Shown here: piece by piece, positions 1 through 12,159 of the stretch
How the letters are laid out: every line of letters begins with the position of its first letter
Numbering within the stretch: position 1 is the stretch's first letter
Source: Bugula neritina
Lineage: Eukaryota > Bryozoa > Gymnolaemata > Cheilostomatida > Bugulidae
NCBI GenBank assembly: GCA_964035545.1
Contig: OZ037767.1
Coordinates: forward strand, 18,442,281-18,506,280
Direction of reading: 5' to 3'
Length of the DNA: 64,000 bases
Translations under genes and position numbers: made by a program
The notes under the pieces: model-generated
Databases searched by the model: none
The model's input: the letters and a program-made list of their open reading frames with translations, nothing else
What the model was told of the DNA's origin: nothing

Positions 1-262
1 TAATACTGTGATATACTATAATAATACTGTGATATACTATAATAATACCGTGATATACTATAATAATACCGTGATATACTATAATAATACCGTGATATAC
101 TATAATAATACTGTGATATACTATAATAATACTGTGATATACTATAATAATACTGTGATATACTATAATAATACTGTGATATACTATAATAATACTGTGA
201 TATACTATAATAATACTGTGATATACTATAATAATCCTGTGATATTCTATAATAATACGGCG
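1..262. repeat. 21-bp minisatellite at window edge (zinc-finger gene intron)
   Basis: About 12 near-identical 21-bp units (TAATACTGTGATATACTATA plus A). It abuts the donor of the zinc-finger exon ending at 273, so it is intronic on the minus strand. The open plus-strand frame across it (period 7 residues, IYYNNTV) is a by-product of a period divisible by three. Confidence 0.9.
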
Positions 263-272
263 AGTAACGCAC

Positions 273-3200
273 ATGAAGGCAGAGTAGCTGCCGAGGGGCT
301 TAGCGCAAATCTCGCAGCCGAACTGGAAATGGTGGCCCTTCATGTGGGACCGGAGGCTCTCCTTGGTGCTGTACTGCTTCTCACAGACGTCACACTTGTA
401 GTTCTTCTCGCCAGTGTGCACGTGGATGTGCTGGGAGAGCATGTATTCATTCTTGAACACTCTCTCACAGTGGGGGCACGGCACTCCGTCTTCTACAGAA
501 CAACAAGAACTCAGGCTATACGATGGAACTCTTAGAGAAGAGTGAAAAATATAATCATATTTTCAAAGATATGTTGATAATCAGAGTTATAAGTTGATAC
601 TGAGAGTGATAAGGTGATATTGAGAGTTATAAGTTGATATTGAGAGTGATAAGTTGATATTGAGAGTGATAAGTTGATATTGAGAGTTATAAGTTGATAC
701 TGAGAGTGATAAGTTGATATTGAGAGTTATAAGTTGATATTGAGAGTGATAAGTTGATATTGAGAGTTATAAGTTGATACTGAGAGTGATAAGTTGATAT
801 TGAGAGTGATAAGTTGATATTGAGAGTTATAAGTTGATACTGAGAGTGATAAGTTGATATTGAGAGTTATAAGTTGATATTGAGAGTGATAAGTTGATAT
901 TGAGAGTTATAAGTTGATACTGAGAGTGATAAGTTGATATTGAGAGTTATAAGTTGATATTGAGAGTTATAAGTTGATATTGAGTTATAAGTTGATACTG
1001 AGAGTGATAAGTTGATACTGAGAGTGATAAGTTAATATTGAGAGTTATAAGTTGATATTGAGAGTGATAAGTTGATACTGAGAGTGATAAGTTAATATTG
1101 AGAGTGATAAGTTGATATTGAGAGTGATAAGTTAATATTGAGAGTGATAAGTTGATACTGAGAGTGATAAGTTAATATTGAGAGTGATAAGTTGATACTG
1201 AGAGTGATAAGTTGATGAAGTGAATCAGAGAAACTGCAGTTAGTTGCAGGTCAGCAGAAATATTTTGAAAGAAATCAAACCGAAACACAACCACTGGGAG
1301 AAACAGAGCATAGAGCTCAAGAATGATATCACAAACTAAACAAAGTTGTTGAATGCCTACCTTCCAGTGGAAGGGACTGAATATTTGAGAGAAAGTTTAG
1401 AGTAACTACACGACCTCTCAAATGTTACCTTTGTCAAAATGGACATTCTTGTTGTGCCGGGAGAGGTCCTGCTTATCGTTGAAGGCGCTATCACACTTGT
1501 CACACTTCCATTCTCTCTTGTTCTCATGGAACTTGAGGTGAAGGTTGAGTTTGTACTTCTGTATGAACCCCTTGCCGCAGATGGTGCACACAAACGGCCT
1601 CTCTTTGGAGTGGAACTTCACGTGCTGGTCGAGATTGCCTCTCACTCGGCCTGTGAATAAAGTCATAATATCCATACATAAGTGAATACATAAATATAAG
1701 GCTATAACAAAATATTTTAGAACGGAAACACATTCCTTTGGGAACACTCATGAAAGTTGAAGAAGACAAATCCTAAAACACAAATTAAATTAAATTATAT
1801 GCTTATGCAAATAATATAAGCATGGTAACATGACCATAGAGAAAGAAACCGTTTGATGTTATAAACACAAGGAATTGGCATTGCAAGTGTAGGGTGGTTG
1901 AAGCTGCACTCACATCTGTATTCACACTGGTCACACTTGTAGGGTCGAATGTCCTTGTCAGCGTGGTCCTTCCTCAGATGCTCACAGAACTGCGTGACGC
2001 TGCCAAAGTGCACCTCCATACCTTCCGGACAGACTTTGCACTTGATGAACGCCCTCTGGTGGCGGTCTTAAGCAGAATAAAACATTATGCTAAAGTAGTG
2101 GACACCAGGGTAGAATAGTCTTATGCACAGTGTATGGGGGTAGACACTAGAGTAGAATAGTGTTACATACAGTGAATGAGGGTAGAAACTAGAGTGGAAT
2201 TGCCTTACTTACAGTGTATAGAGGTAGCTATTAGGGTGAAATAACCTTACGTACAGTGTATAGGGGTAGCTACTAGGGTTGGGGCCAATTACAGGTAAAT
2301 GTAATTAATTACATTTCTCAATTACGATTATAATTACAGTTAAAAAGTAATGTAATTAATCATAACTACATGGCCATGTAATCAATTACAATTACTTTTG
2401 TTCTCAAAAGAAATGAATAGAAGTTATGCAATCTTACTTCTAGGGTTCAACTATCAAGGGCAATTTTGACAGTGGTGAATCTCCTTTGTTCTCAGCAGCG
2501 ATACTATACTACATTGAATTAATCTGAACTTGTAGGCATGGTGGGAAAAGTATGAAATTTTTAAGATTTAAAAGTTTGAAGTAATTGACATTTATTTATA
2601 TATTATAGTAATTGTAAAAATCAATTACATTAGATATGTAATTGATTACAATTACATTTTTATACATCAATTACAAATTACAATTACCCCAACTCTGGTA
2701 GCTACTAGGGTGAAATAACCTTACTTACAGTGTATAGGAGTAGCCAGTACAGTGCAATAGTCTCGCAGCTCCTTGTCAATAGAATTCATTTTTGATTTTG
2801 CCAGCCAATCATTAGAGTCCATATCTTGAGAGCTGAAACACAAACAAACACATTACACTCTCACACACTCGTGTATATACATGTACATATAGACACAGAG
2901 AAGGCGAAAGGGTAGACGTGACTCACTTTGAGAGGGCGGGTCTGGCAGTTGACTGTAAGACCGGGGTCAGCGTGGAGTCTGATGACTTAGAGACGCTGTT
3001 TTGAGGAACAGTAATGACGACGTTGATGGTCTCCGGTATTCCACTGTTGTTACGGAACGACACAGGAAGTATCTGCACCACTGAGTTGGGGTTGGCGAGC
3101 AGATCTGTGAAACAGAGAGAACAACTCCTGTGATGGTAGACGTGAGAGCAATGCATACACAACTGGAGAGTAGACAGGAAATGAGAGTTCATACCTGATT

Positions 3201-6200
3201 GGGAGACGATAGAGAGTGGGAGATTTGATTGGCCATCACCTTCAGCTGTGGTTATATGTGGCGTGAGATTATTGTCTGGTAACTCGGTGATCTGTTGGCA
3301 AAGAAGTGGAACAATACATTGTTACGTATAGTATAAGGTAGCATTGAAGGTAGGGTGTTACATCAAACAATACAGTGCCATAGGAGCCAAATAATACAAA
3401 ATAGTGTGATAAATCAACTATATATACCACACTACTTATTCCACACAATGATCTCCACAGGCAACGTTACCTTGATAGAACCATCCTCTACCCTAAAGAG
3501 TTGGGAGTTCTTTGATTCAGGAGTTATTCCCCCGTCAGCGCCCTCATCAGCAACAAGGAGCTCTAAAGTGTCAGTTAAACTCTCGCGTATAATAGCTCTG
3601 TTATCACCTTGGTAGAGGACTCTGTCAGAGTTGTGTCTCCGAGCCACGTGTTTCTACAAGTGAAGGGGACTGGGGAGGTAGAGAATCCGGCAGCTGCCAA
3701 TACAGTAGCTCTGCTCATAGTTTAGCAGGGCATTGCAACCAAATCTCAAATGTTTACCAAATTATTTGAAAACTTTTTTCAAACAAAAAATCTGTCTCTT
3801 TGGTAGATTTTTGATTTCATTAGATGAGAACTTGAGCTTCAACATGATTTTACATACAACCTGAGCTTAGAGTACCCAGAACTACCCCTCACCTCCAGCG
3901 TTTCCTGCTCGTGGAATACCAGCTTACAGCTCTCTACAGGACAAGAGTGCTTGGCTACTTCCATGTGGTACTTGATGTGCATTTGCAGCTGTAATCAGCA
4001 ATATAGTATATGGTAGTAATATATCTCAACACTACTGTAATATATCTCAACAATACTGTAATACATCTTGATACTATATCTCAACAATACTGTAATACAT
4101 CTTGATACTACTGTAATACATCTTGATACTATATCTCAACACTGCTGTAATACATCTCAACACTGCTGTAATACATCTTGATACTATATCTCAACACTGC
4201 TGTAATACATCTCAACACTGCTGTAATACATCTTGATGCTATATCTCAACACTGCTGTAATATATCTCAACACTACTGTAATATGACTCACCATATACTT
4301 GTAGCCGAACCTCTTTGAGCATCTGTCACACATGAAGGGTTTGTTATTAGTGTGCATATTCATGTGTAGGAGCAGCGAGGCTGGGTATATACCTGCTCGT
4401 AGTATACAATATTATATGATAATATATTATGATAATATAATATATAGAAAGATATTATTATGATATGATGTAATATGTACATAGATATGAAAATATATGG
4501 TTATTATAATGTGGTATATATACTTTTTACGGCAGTAATGCATAATATGTGATATACAAGTACAATTTTATATATTATAGAAGTCATACAATACTGACAA
4601 CTAGCAAATTTGATACAATTGTATGTGTATGTAGTAATAATGATCTAATACACCATAAGGAATATACTATGTAATAAGACAAACTCACACTTGTACTGAC
4701 AAATGGGGCACTGCCAGGGGGCAAACTCAGGGACGTGCTCCTTCCTAAGATGAGTCACCATTTCTTTCTTAGTGGTCATGGTACGACCACCCTCCCCACA
4801 GTGTTTGCACCTATACCCTTTTTCTGAGACTACAAAGTTAAGTCACGTTAAGAACATAAATCAGATTGAGAGAGAGAGAGTATGTAGTCACGCACAGAGA
4901 GAGTACATAGTCCACACAGAGAGACTACATAGTCACCCACAGAGAGAGAGAGACAGAAAGTACGTAGTCTCACACGCACACGCACACAGAGTACATAGTC
5001 ACACACATTTGCACGCACGCACACAGAGTACGTACAAAGAGAGCATTGGTCTTCCAACCGGTCTTCTGGTTTTATTCTCTCAAACATGTTGAGCACGAGA
5101 CTGTCCACAGGGTAGTTGTCCTCTCTTTTCTCACAGAACAGTATGTCCTCCTTCATCCTGGTCAACATTCAACATGCTGTTCAATGCCGCATCACGTCAT
5201 TACAGAAGAATATTATAATGATATATTACTGCTATCTTACTGTATGATTAATATTATATTACTATATTACTGTATGATAAATAATATTATATTACTATAT
5301 TACTATATTACTGTATGATTCCTTAACAGAATAATATTAAACTCACTCGAGACCCTCCAGTTTGATTCTTTCTTCTTCATCTTCATACTCTGAAACACCA
5401 AATATGTAACAACACACAGCCAACGGGAAAATATATAACAATACAGACACCCAATCAGAAGAAATGAGACAACACACAGCCAATCAGGAGAGATGTAACA
5501 GCACTCACCGAACTCCTCGTCATCTGACTCAGCAGACTGCGGCGGAGCATTACTACCTCCGGGGAGAGTCTGTTTGGTGGATCCTGGCTGGACGAGCAGC
5601 TCCTGGATGCGGTTGTCTTTGCCGACAATGTAAGTCTTGGTGACAGCCACCATCTCTCTGCAACAGAAACAACGGGTACTGCAGATACTGCAGAATAATA
5701 CGATGTGATCTTCACATCTCAAAACAGAAAACTAGATTTACTGAACTTACATTGGACCATCCTGCTCAGCTTCTACAGTCTGTGGAACATTTTCATTGAC
5801 CTCTGCAGGCACCAGCTCCACCATCTCAGAGTGGACAACTACAGACTCTATAGTAGGGAAGAGATAGTATACAGTATTATAGTAGAGATAGTATACAGCA
5901 TTATAATAGATATAGTATACAGTGTTATAGTAGAGATAGTATACAGTATTATAGTAGAGATAGTATACAGTATTATAGTAGAGATAGTATACAGTATTAT
6001 AGTAGAGATAGTATACAGTATTATAGTGGAGATAGTATACAGTATTATAGTAGAGATAGTATACAGTATTATAGTAGAGATAGTATATAGTATTATAGTA
6101 GAGATAGTATACAGTATTATAGTAGATAGTATACAGTATTATAGTAGAGATAGTATACAGTATTATAGTAGAGATAGTATATAGTATTATAGTAGAGATG

Positions 6201-9200
6201 GTATACAGTATTATAGTAGAGATAGTATACAGTATTATAGTAGAGATAGTATATAGTATATACATATATTCACCTGGCTCTGGTTCTTCTATCATTTGAT
6301 TCTCTTTCTACAACAATAATGTACATCAGTTAAACAAGTCTAAGATTCCATAATACTCAGTATAACTATATCTGGTGCACTGGTAAGCAATAAAGAGCTC
6401 ACTGTGTTCACAACCGTATTATCTAATGCTAGATGACACAAACGTATAAAAACTATCCTCTGCTAGTGTAGAGTCTAGTATGTATGGTAAGGATGAACAT
6501 GAATATGTTAAATCATTTTGATTGAACTAAGTTTTAATCTAAGTACCATCACTTGAAACACTTCAATGACTGCTGTACAGGTTCAAAGACTTCTGTTTAT
6601 GTATGCTATTATTCTTCATTGAACATGACTACAATATGAATACTATATTTCACAATAACCATATCCAAAACTACATTTTGTAACTGAAGCTGCTACATCT
6701 TTCAATTTGAACTTCCTATAACTAGATGTACTATTTCTAACAGATATTGTGTGTGTATGTGTTTGTGTGTGCAAGCGCTCCTGTGCACATAAAGAACCAC
6801 CTTAACAATAGACTGAGAGAAGAAATAGACTGAGAGAAGAAATAGACTGAAAGAAGAAATAGACTGAAAGAAGAAATAGACTGAGAGAAGAAATAGACTG
6901 AGAGAAGAAATAGACTGAGAGAAGAAATAGACTGAAAGAAAAAATAGACTGAGAGAAGAAATAGACTGAGAGAAGAAATAGACTGAAAGAAGAAATAGAC
7001 TGAAAGAAGAAATAGACTGAGAAAAGAAATAGACTGAGAGAATAAATAGGCTGAGAGAAGAAATAGGCTGAGAGGAGAAACAGGCTGAGAGAAAAAATAG
7101 ACTGAGAGAAGAAATAGGCTGAGAGAAGAAATAGACTGAGAGAATAAATAGATTGAGAGGAGAAATAGACTGAGGGATGGTATAAACTGAGGGAGGGTAT
7201 AAACTGAGGGAGGGTATAGGCTGAGAAAAGATAGACTGCGAGAATAAATAAGCTGAGAGAAGAAATAGACTGAGAGAAGAAATAGACTGAGAGAAGAAAG
7301 AGACGGAGAGAATAAATAGATTGAGAGAAGAAATAGACTGAGAGAAGAAATAGACTGCGAGAATAAATAGACTGAGAGAAGAAATAGACTGCGAGAATAA
7401 ATAGGCTGAGAGAAGAAATAGACTGCGAGAATAAATAGGCTGAGAGAAGAAATAGACTGAGAGAAGAAATAGACTGAGAGAAGAAAGAGACGGAGAGAAT
7501 AAATAGATTGAGAGAAGAAATAGACTGAGAGAAGAAATAGACTGCGAGAATAAATAGACTGAGAGAAGAAATAGACTGCGAGAATAAATAGGCTGAGAGA
7601 AGAAATAGACTGCGAGAATAAATAGGCTGAGAGAAGAAATAGACTGAGAGAAGAAATAGACTGCGAGAATAAATAGGCTGAGAGAAGAAATAGACTGAGA
7701 GAAGAAATAGACTGAGAGAAGAAAGAGACGGAGAGAATAAATAGATTGAGAGGAGAAATAGACTGAAAGAAGAAATAGACTAAGAGATTTCACCTCTTCC
7801 ATGATCGACAGTTCACTCGACTTCTCAGGAGCTAAACTCACATCACTCAGAGTGCCACCCATCTCAATGGTGAATTCCTCGTTCAGGTTGACTGCAGTCT
7901 GCAACACAGTCACCTGACTTCAGTCACATGACATACAGTGGTCACATGACCGAAGTCACAGAACCACAAGCAGCCACACCATATTAAACAGAGTTATATG
8001 AATTGCAACTGAGCCCAATAAATATAAGGTGCATATAAAAATGAATCGACAGTGCACACAAAACATTGGACAAGTTACTATAACACAACAATGATGAAAT
8101 GAACAAATCAGCGACTATTGCATTAACAGAGAAATCTGATAAAACTTTCCCTATCAAATTGAAGCTATCATATTTGTTTTCAATTTCAAGTGAAATTATA
8201 ATAATATACAGACAAGAATGTATCACGCGATGGCTTTAGACTTCATTTGAGTATCTTTAGAGGTCAGAGTGTGGAGAACAAACCGGCTGAGGTTGGAGAG
8301 ATATGAGGTCAGCTTCCTCGACAACCTCGGTGCACTCCGGCAGCGTGGTGTTGTCTCTCCGGCTGTCCACCAGAGTGATGTTGCTGCCGGTGACGTCAGT
8401 CTCTGAGATCTCCTCCGACTCAACTATTCTCATGCCGCCGACATCAGTATTTGTATCCTCCGACTCAACTTCCTGTGAGGAAAACACGGCACAGCATAGA
8501 CTATAACACCAGCAATGATTAAACAACTCCAAAAAAGATGGAAAATTTAAGAATGATTATAGAAAATAACTTGAAAAAGTGAGTTGTGTTACTTACCTTC
8601 AGCAGCTCAAGTGCAGACGTGGTGTTTGTCTTAGCATGCTGTCGTCCTTTCTGAGATGAGTAAACGTTCATATCAGTAACAGCAGAGCTAACTTCAGCCA
8701 CGTCAGGGCTAACTTCAGCCACGTCAGGGCTAACTTCAGCCACGTCAGGGCTAACTTCACCTCCGGGTGGGCTATCTTTAACTACATGTGAGATATCTTC
8801 AGCCACAGCTGGGCTATCCTCAGCTACAGGTGAGTTACTATCAGCAGTATGCACATCTTCAGTAGTATTTGTATTCACTGCGGGACTGACGTCCACTGCT
8901 GCGCTGACGTCTGCAGCCGGATTGTCTGTGCTGGGAAAATTGTCTGATGTCAGGGTGTCTTCACGCACAATTTGAGTAGACTGCGGGGGGAATGCATCAA
9001 CCTCCTTCTCACTAACTGCAGCCACAGCAGCCACTGGGGCTACAGCATCTGAGTCAGCAATACTTGAGACTTCAGATTCCCTGACGACTGGCTGAAATGT
9101 CTTCTTCACAATCAGCTTTGAAGGAGCAGAATTTTGAGTAGCAGCTCGCTGTAAGCAGATTCAATTCACCTGACAATAGCTTAGAGGTTCACCAGATGGT

Positions 9201-10079
9201 ATTATAGAAGAGAGACACCATATATTCCCTTAGTAAAGTTTACTGGCTACTTTGGCTATAAAACTTACCCTAGATGATTTGCGCATCGGTGCTGATGCTT
9301 GAGCTGCAACTTTCATTTGAGGTTCATTTTCAGTCCTATGTTAGCAAAGAAACAATAAGATTAAACTGTTATAGTGGAATAAGATCACACTTTATACTCA
9401 TTCAACTAGCGTTGAGTACACACAGAACCATCACAACAGTCAGCTGCAAGGTCAACTAAAACCTAAAAATAATCAGGGATTGGTAATACTAAGATATTCA
9501 GTTTGTAGTGTGCATAGAAATAGAAGCAGCTACACAGAACTACACAGGCGGTGTTTTATTATATTTACATTACACACTTTATTCATGTGCACCTATGAGT
9601 AGCCAACCTACTAGTTTCAAGGACTTATGACAAGGCATAGTGTATGACATTGACATAACAGTACATTTGTGTCATCCCAGCCCAGTAGTGGACCTTAGTT
9701 TACTTACACTCCTGGATGGACTTCCTCATTGTCCACCTTAGTTTTCTTCAACTTCTTGGGAGAGGCGGATTCTGAAACATTAAACAACATTACTTCCTTC
9801 TTTCTGAAAAAAGCGCGTACTGATGATGAATTTGAATTATAACCAAGAAACATTTAAAAATTAAAACAATAAAAAACGTTTAAAACAGAATTTATTCACC
9901 ACTGGGTTAGTCAATTATGTAAACTCTATTTTGTACATACCGGGGTTGGCGCGCTTTGCTGCAGTCTTCTGAGCCGGGGACTTTCCCAGCATCTCCGATG
10001 CAGACCGCCGCTTGCAGTTCCTGACTGGTCTTCCAGACATGATCTTGTATTTCACACAAATGAAATATTCCAATGCCTC
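273..10079 (-). CDS. Multi-C2H2 zinc-finger protein, 3' end outside window
   Basis: Exons in transcript order, minus strand: 10079-9941 (ATG at 10040), 9771-9708, 9335-9269, 9149-8597, 8472-8284, 7898-7794, 6307-6274, 5847-5751, 5657-5509, 5389-5347, 5157-about 5048, 4823-4689, 4392-4292, 3988-3893, 3653-3471, 3291-3195, 3104-2927, 2832-2729, 2066-1914, 1650-1429, 492-273. All joins keep phase except 5157 exon to 4823 exon, which I could not resolve. The N-terminus is basic (MSGRPVRNCKRRSASEM), followed by a long acidic Ser/Val/Asp-rich region with SPDVAEV repeats, then C2H2 fingers split 4 + 6 by a Thr/Ser/Val-rich linker (exons 3471-2729). Fingers include CPIC, CDRC, CPVESC, CDQC, CTIC, CDKC, CPHC and CDVC with matching His pairs; an eleventh starts at CEIC and is cut by the window edge. 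A nuclear DNA-binding regulator is inferred; I do not recognise the orthologue. The frame is open upstream of the ATG to the acceptor at 10080, so an earlier start is possible. Confidence 0.85.
571..1215. repeat. 20-bp minisatellite
   Basis: About 32 tandem units of GAGAGTGATAAGTTGATATT with two alternating variants (GTGATAA/GTTATAA and GATATT/GATACT) forming higher-order patterns. It lies inside the intron between exons 1650-1429 and 492-273 of the zinc-finger gene. Confidence 0.92.
2088..2760. repeat. About 47-bp tandem repeat interrupted by a MITE
   Basis: Copies carrying CTTACNTACAGTGTAT and GGTAGCTACTAGGGTG recur from about 2088 to 2273 and again from 2698 to about 2760, split by the inserted hAT-like element at 2274-2697. 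Read on the minus strand, each copy contains a GTAAG-type donor. The copy at 2723-2728 is the donor I use for exon 2832-2729. Confidence 0.8.
2274..2697. mobile_element. hAT-like MITE with 8-bp target duplication
   Basis: The element is 424 bp and AT-rich. Terminal inverted repeats begin TAGGGTTGGGG at the left and, reverse-complemented, CAGAGTTGGGG at the right, followed by AATTACA-type motifs. It is flanked by identical 8-bp copies of GTAGCTAC at 2266-2273 and 2698-2705. An 8-bp duplication and CAGRG-type termini are hallmarks of the hAT superfamily. No transposase is present, so it is non-autonomous. The interior is built of repeated (T)AATTACA/TGTAATT words, giving strong self-complementarity. 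It sits in an intron of the zinc-finger gene. Confidence 0.85.
3996..4290. repeat. 21-bp minisatellite filling an intron
   Basis: About 13 units of the type ATACATCTCAACACTGCTGT, with variants (CAATACTG, CTTGATACT). It occupies essentially the whole intron between zinc-finger exons 4392-4292 and 3988-3893 and touches the donor GTGAGT at 4291-4286. Confidence 0.88.
4864..5042. repeat. GA/CA-rich low-complexity tract
   Basis: Irregular blocks of (GA)n and (CA)n alternate with TACRTAGTC words. The tract occupies the intron between zinc-finger exons 5157-about 5048 and 4823-4689, where a short finger-completing exon may be hidden. Confidence 0.7.
5852..6262. repeat. 24-bp minisatellite filling an intron
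   Basis: About 17 units with core GTAGAGATAGTATACAGTAT. It fills the intron between zinc-finger exons 6307-6274 and 5847-5751. On the minus strand the acceptor CTACTATAG at 5848 is a one-base variant of the repeat word CTACTATAA. Confidence 0.9.
6807..7785. repeat. 17-bp minisatellite, nearly 1 kb
   Basis: About 57 copies of TAGACTGAGAGAAGAAA with variants (CTGCGAGAAT, CGGAGAGAAT, GGCTGAGAG) arranged in higher-order blocks. It lies in the intron between zinc-finger exons 7898-7794 and 6307-6274 and runs up to the donor at 7793. Because 51 bp is three units, one minus-strand frame stays open for about 330 codons (period 17 residues, rich in Ser, Leu, Phe, Tyr). Confidence 0.92.
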
Positions 10080-10814
10080 CTGAAAGTAAATAGCAAAATG
10101 TAAATCTAACATTGCCTATGAGCTATCTATGTACGATCTATGTAAAACCTCTGGTAGATGGAATTTTCAAGTAGGTACCAATACAACGGAAGAATTATTA
10201 GCATAACTTTATCCGGGCTGAGTAAATAAATTACAAGCATCAAAATTATAATAATCAACAATTTTTTTGTAACATCCAATTATTGAGTTTGTTATGCATT
10301 GATTTAGTAATGATCATTGACTTTGTGAAAGTCACGCTGGTACTGAACTTGAATTTCTTATTTCAACCACAAAAGGCATCGAGTTTGACTAAATTTAACA
10401 CAGTATGGATGGCAATATTAATATTTATAGTTTTAGTGTACCACTACCCATTGAATATCAGACGCACTATGGACAAATAGGCTAAGCATATGAACACCAG
10501 TCATTGCAAATCAACATTAATTATATATGCTATTAGTATTGGCATTACTTATGACTAGTTTAATGTCTAATCACATTCACTCTAATAGGTACAACAATGG
10601 GGTGCCAGACTAATAGTGATACTTTTATTCACTTTGATTAGGACTGCAGTATAAATGGCAATCTGATTAATAACCATGATGATAATGCCTTGAAGTTGTA
10701 CTTCAACTTGTCATGGTGATGGTTATAATTAAATGATTATGGCTTCCACGACACAGTTCTATAGATATCCCCATCATTATTACTTTATAATGTTGAGGTC
10801 CACTTACCATGATT

Positions 10815-10870
10815 TTCAGGCTGAGCCTGAAGGCTTCGAGTCTCAGTTTGCTAGTGTGATTGTCTCATCA
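10815..10870 (+). other. Possible tRNA-derived SINE fragment (B-box-like)
   Basis: GGCTTCGAGTCTCAG resembles a pol III B box (GGTTCGAATCC). No convincing A box or cloverleaf was found, so this is only a hint of a SINE or tRNA relic. Confidence 0.2.
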
Positions 10871-12159
10871 AAGTGAACCCATTTTGGTTTTATAGCGATA
10901 ATCAATTTGAATTTGTTATCAGTTATACTTATATTTATTATCATTATCATAAAGGCTGTAAGGTATAAGGCATAAGCAATTTGAATTTGAATTTATTTTT
11001 AGCATAAGCAGTTGCACAAAGTTGTTTAATGTTTTACCTGTAAATTTAATTTACACTTACAGTTAATATTTTAGTATCGTATCAGTGCAGTTTATGGATT
11101 AGAACAACTACAAGCACAAGTGACTGTGAGTTGGTCATAACTCATTAGTCACTACTATTACTATTAGTATTACTATTAGCCATTACTCATTAGTCATTAG
11201 TCATTAGGCTTAGCAGATAGTCATAGTGATAGTGATACTCATACGGATATGGTAATAGTAGTTAAGGGTAGCCTGAGCAGCCTACACAGTGTGAGTGTCA
11301 ATAACACAGTTCACGGTTCCGTAGCCGTAGGACTAGAAGTAGAAGAACTTTCAAGAAGGACTAGGAGTAGGTGTAGCTGGCAGTGGACTAGTGAACTGTG
11401 AATATCGAAGTTGAATTTAAAATCAACATTCAATGCCGCCACGGCGCCAGTCATTTTTAATTTTTTATTAGAGCACAACTCAGTGATTATTACACCTGTT
11501 TTTTTGTGATGACTATTAGTAATGAGTAACAGTAAATCGCACATTTTATTTATTTTTATTTATACTGAAAAAGTTTAAAAATGGGACTATCAATTTGTAC
11601 TAATTTGAAAAGTGGAAAAGTAGGAATCGCACTGAAATCATTAACGTGATGCTTATGAAAAATATAAAAAAAATCAGCTGTATGAACACGTCAGCAACCT
11701 TTTTATTTTGTAAAATAGTAGAAGAGATGTCTAGGAAAAAAATAACAGCCATACCTTGACGAGTTTTATTCCAGCTGATGGACAATTTGAAGTTTTCTAG
11801 ATAGTTTGTAAATGTGAGCACAGCGATTCTACTAGCGCCATTTTGTGCGCTTAAAATTGTTTTTAATGGCCGGGTGGCGCTCCTATTTCCGTTACAGATG
11901 TATTTATAACCATTTGAAAAATCGGAGGTTTATGAGAATAAAACTAAGTTAAAAGTGGCGCGACTATAAACGTCAAGTTGTAAACACAAGACCATGAATT
12001 AGATGAGAAGCCTGATTCAATTTCCTGAGTCACAGTCACATACACCTAAGATCGATAGTTGAATCAGCGGTCACTCCATTTGTTTCAGTGTTTTTACTAG
12101 AAATATTACCGATATTAAGGTAAAATATTGCCCGTAATTTTACTTAATCGTAAGGTAGA

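Noticed and set aside
8-535. 175-codon plus-strand frame starting in the 21-bp repeat
   Set aside because: Open only because the repeat period is a multiple of three; its right half is antisense to a clear zinc-finger exon.
5705-6295. Overlapping repeat frames on both strands across the 24-bp array
   Set aside because: Artefacts of period 24; only exons 5847-5751 and 6307-6274 have gene support.
11311-11544. Minus-strand frame with MTGAVAALNVDFKFNFDI
   Set aside because: No usable donor, no similarity recognised, low-complexity tail.
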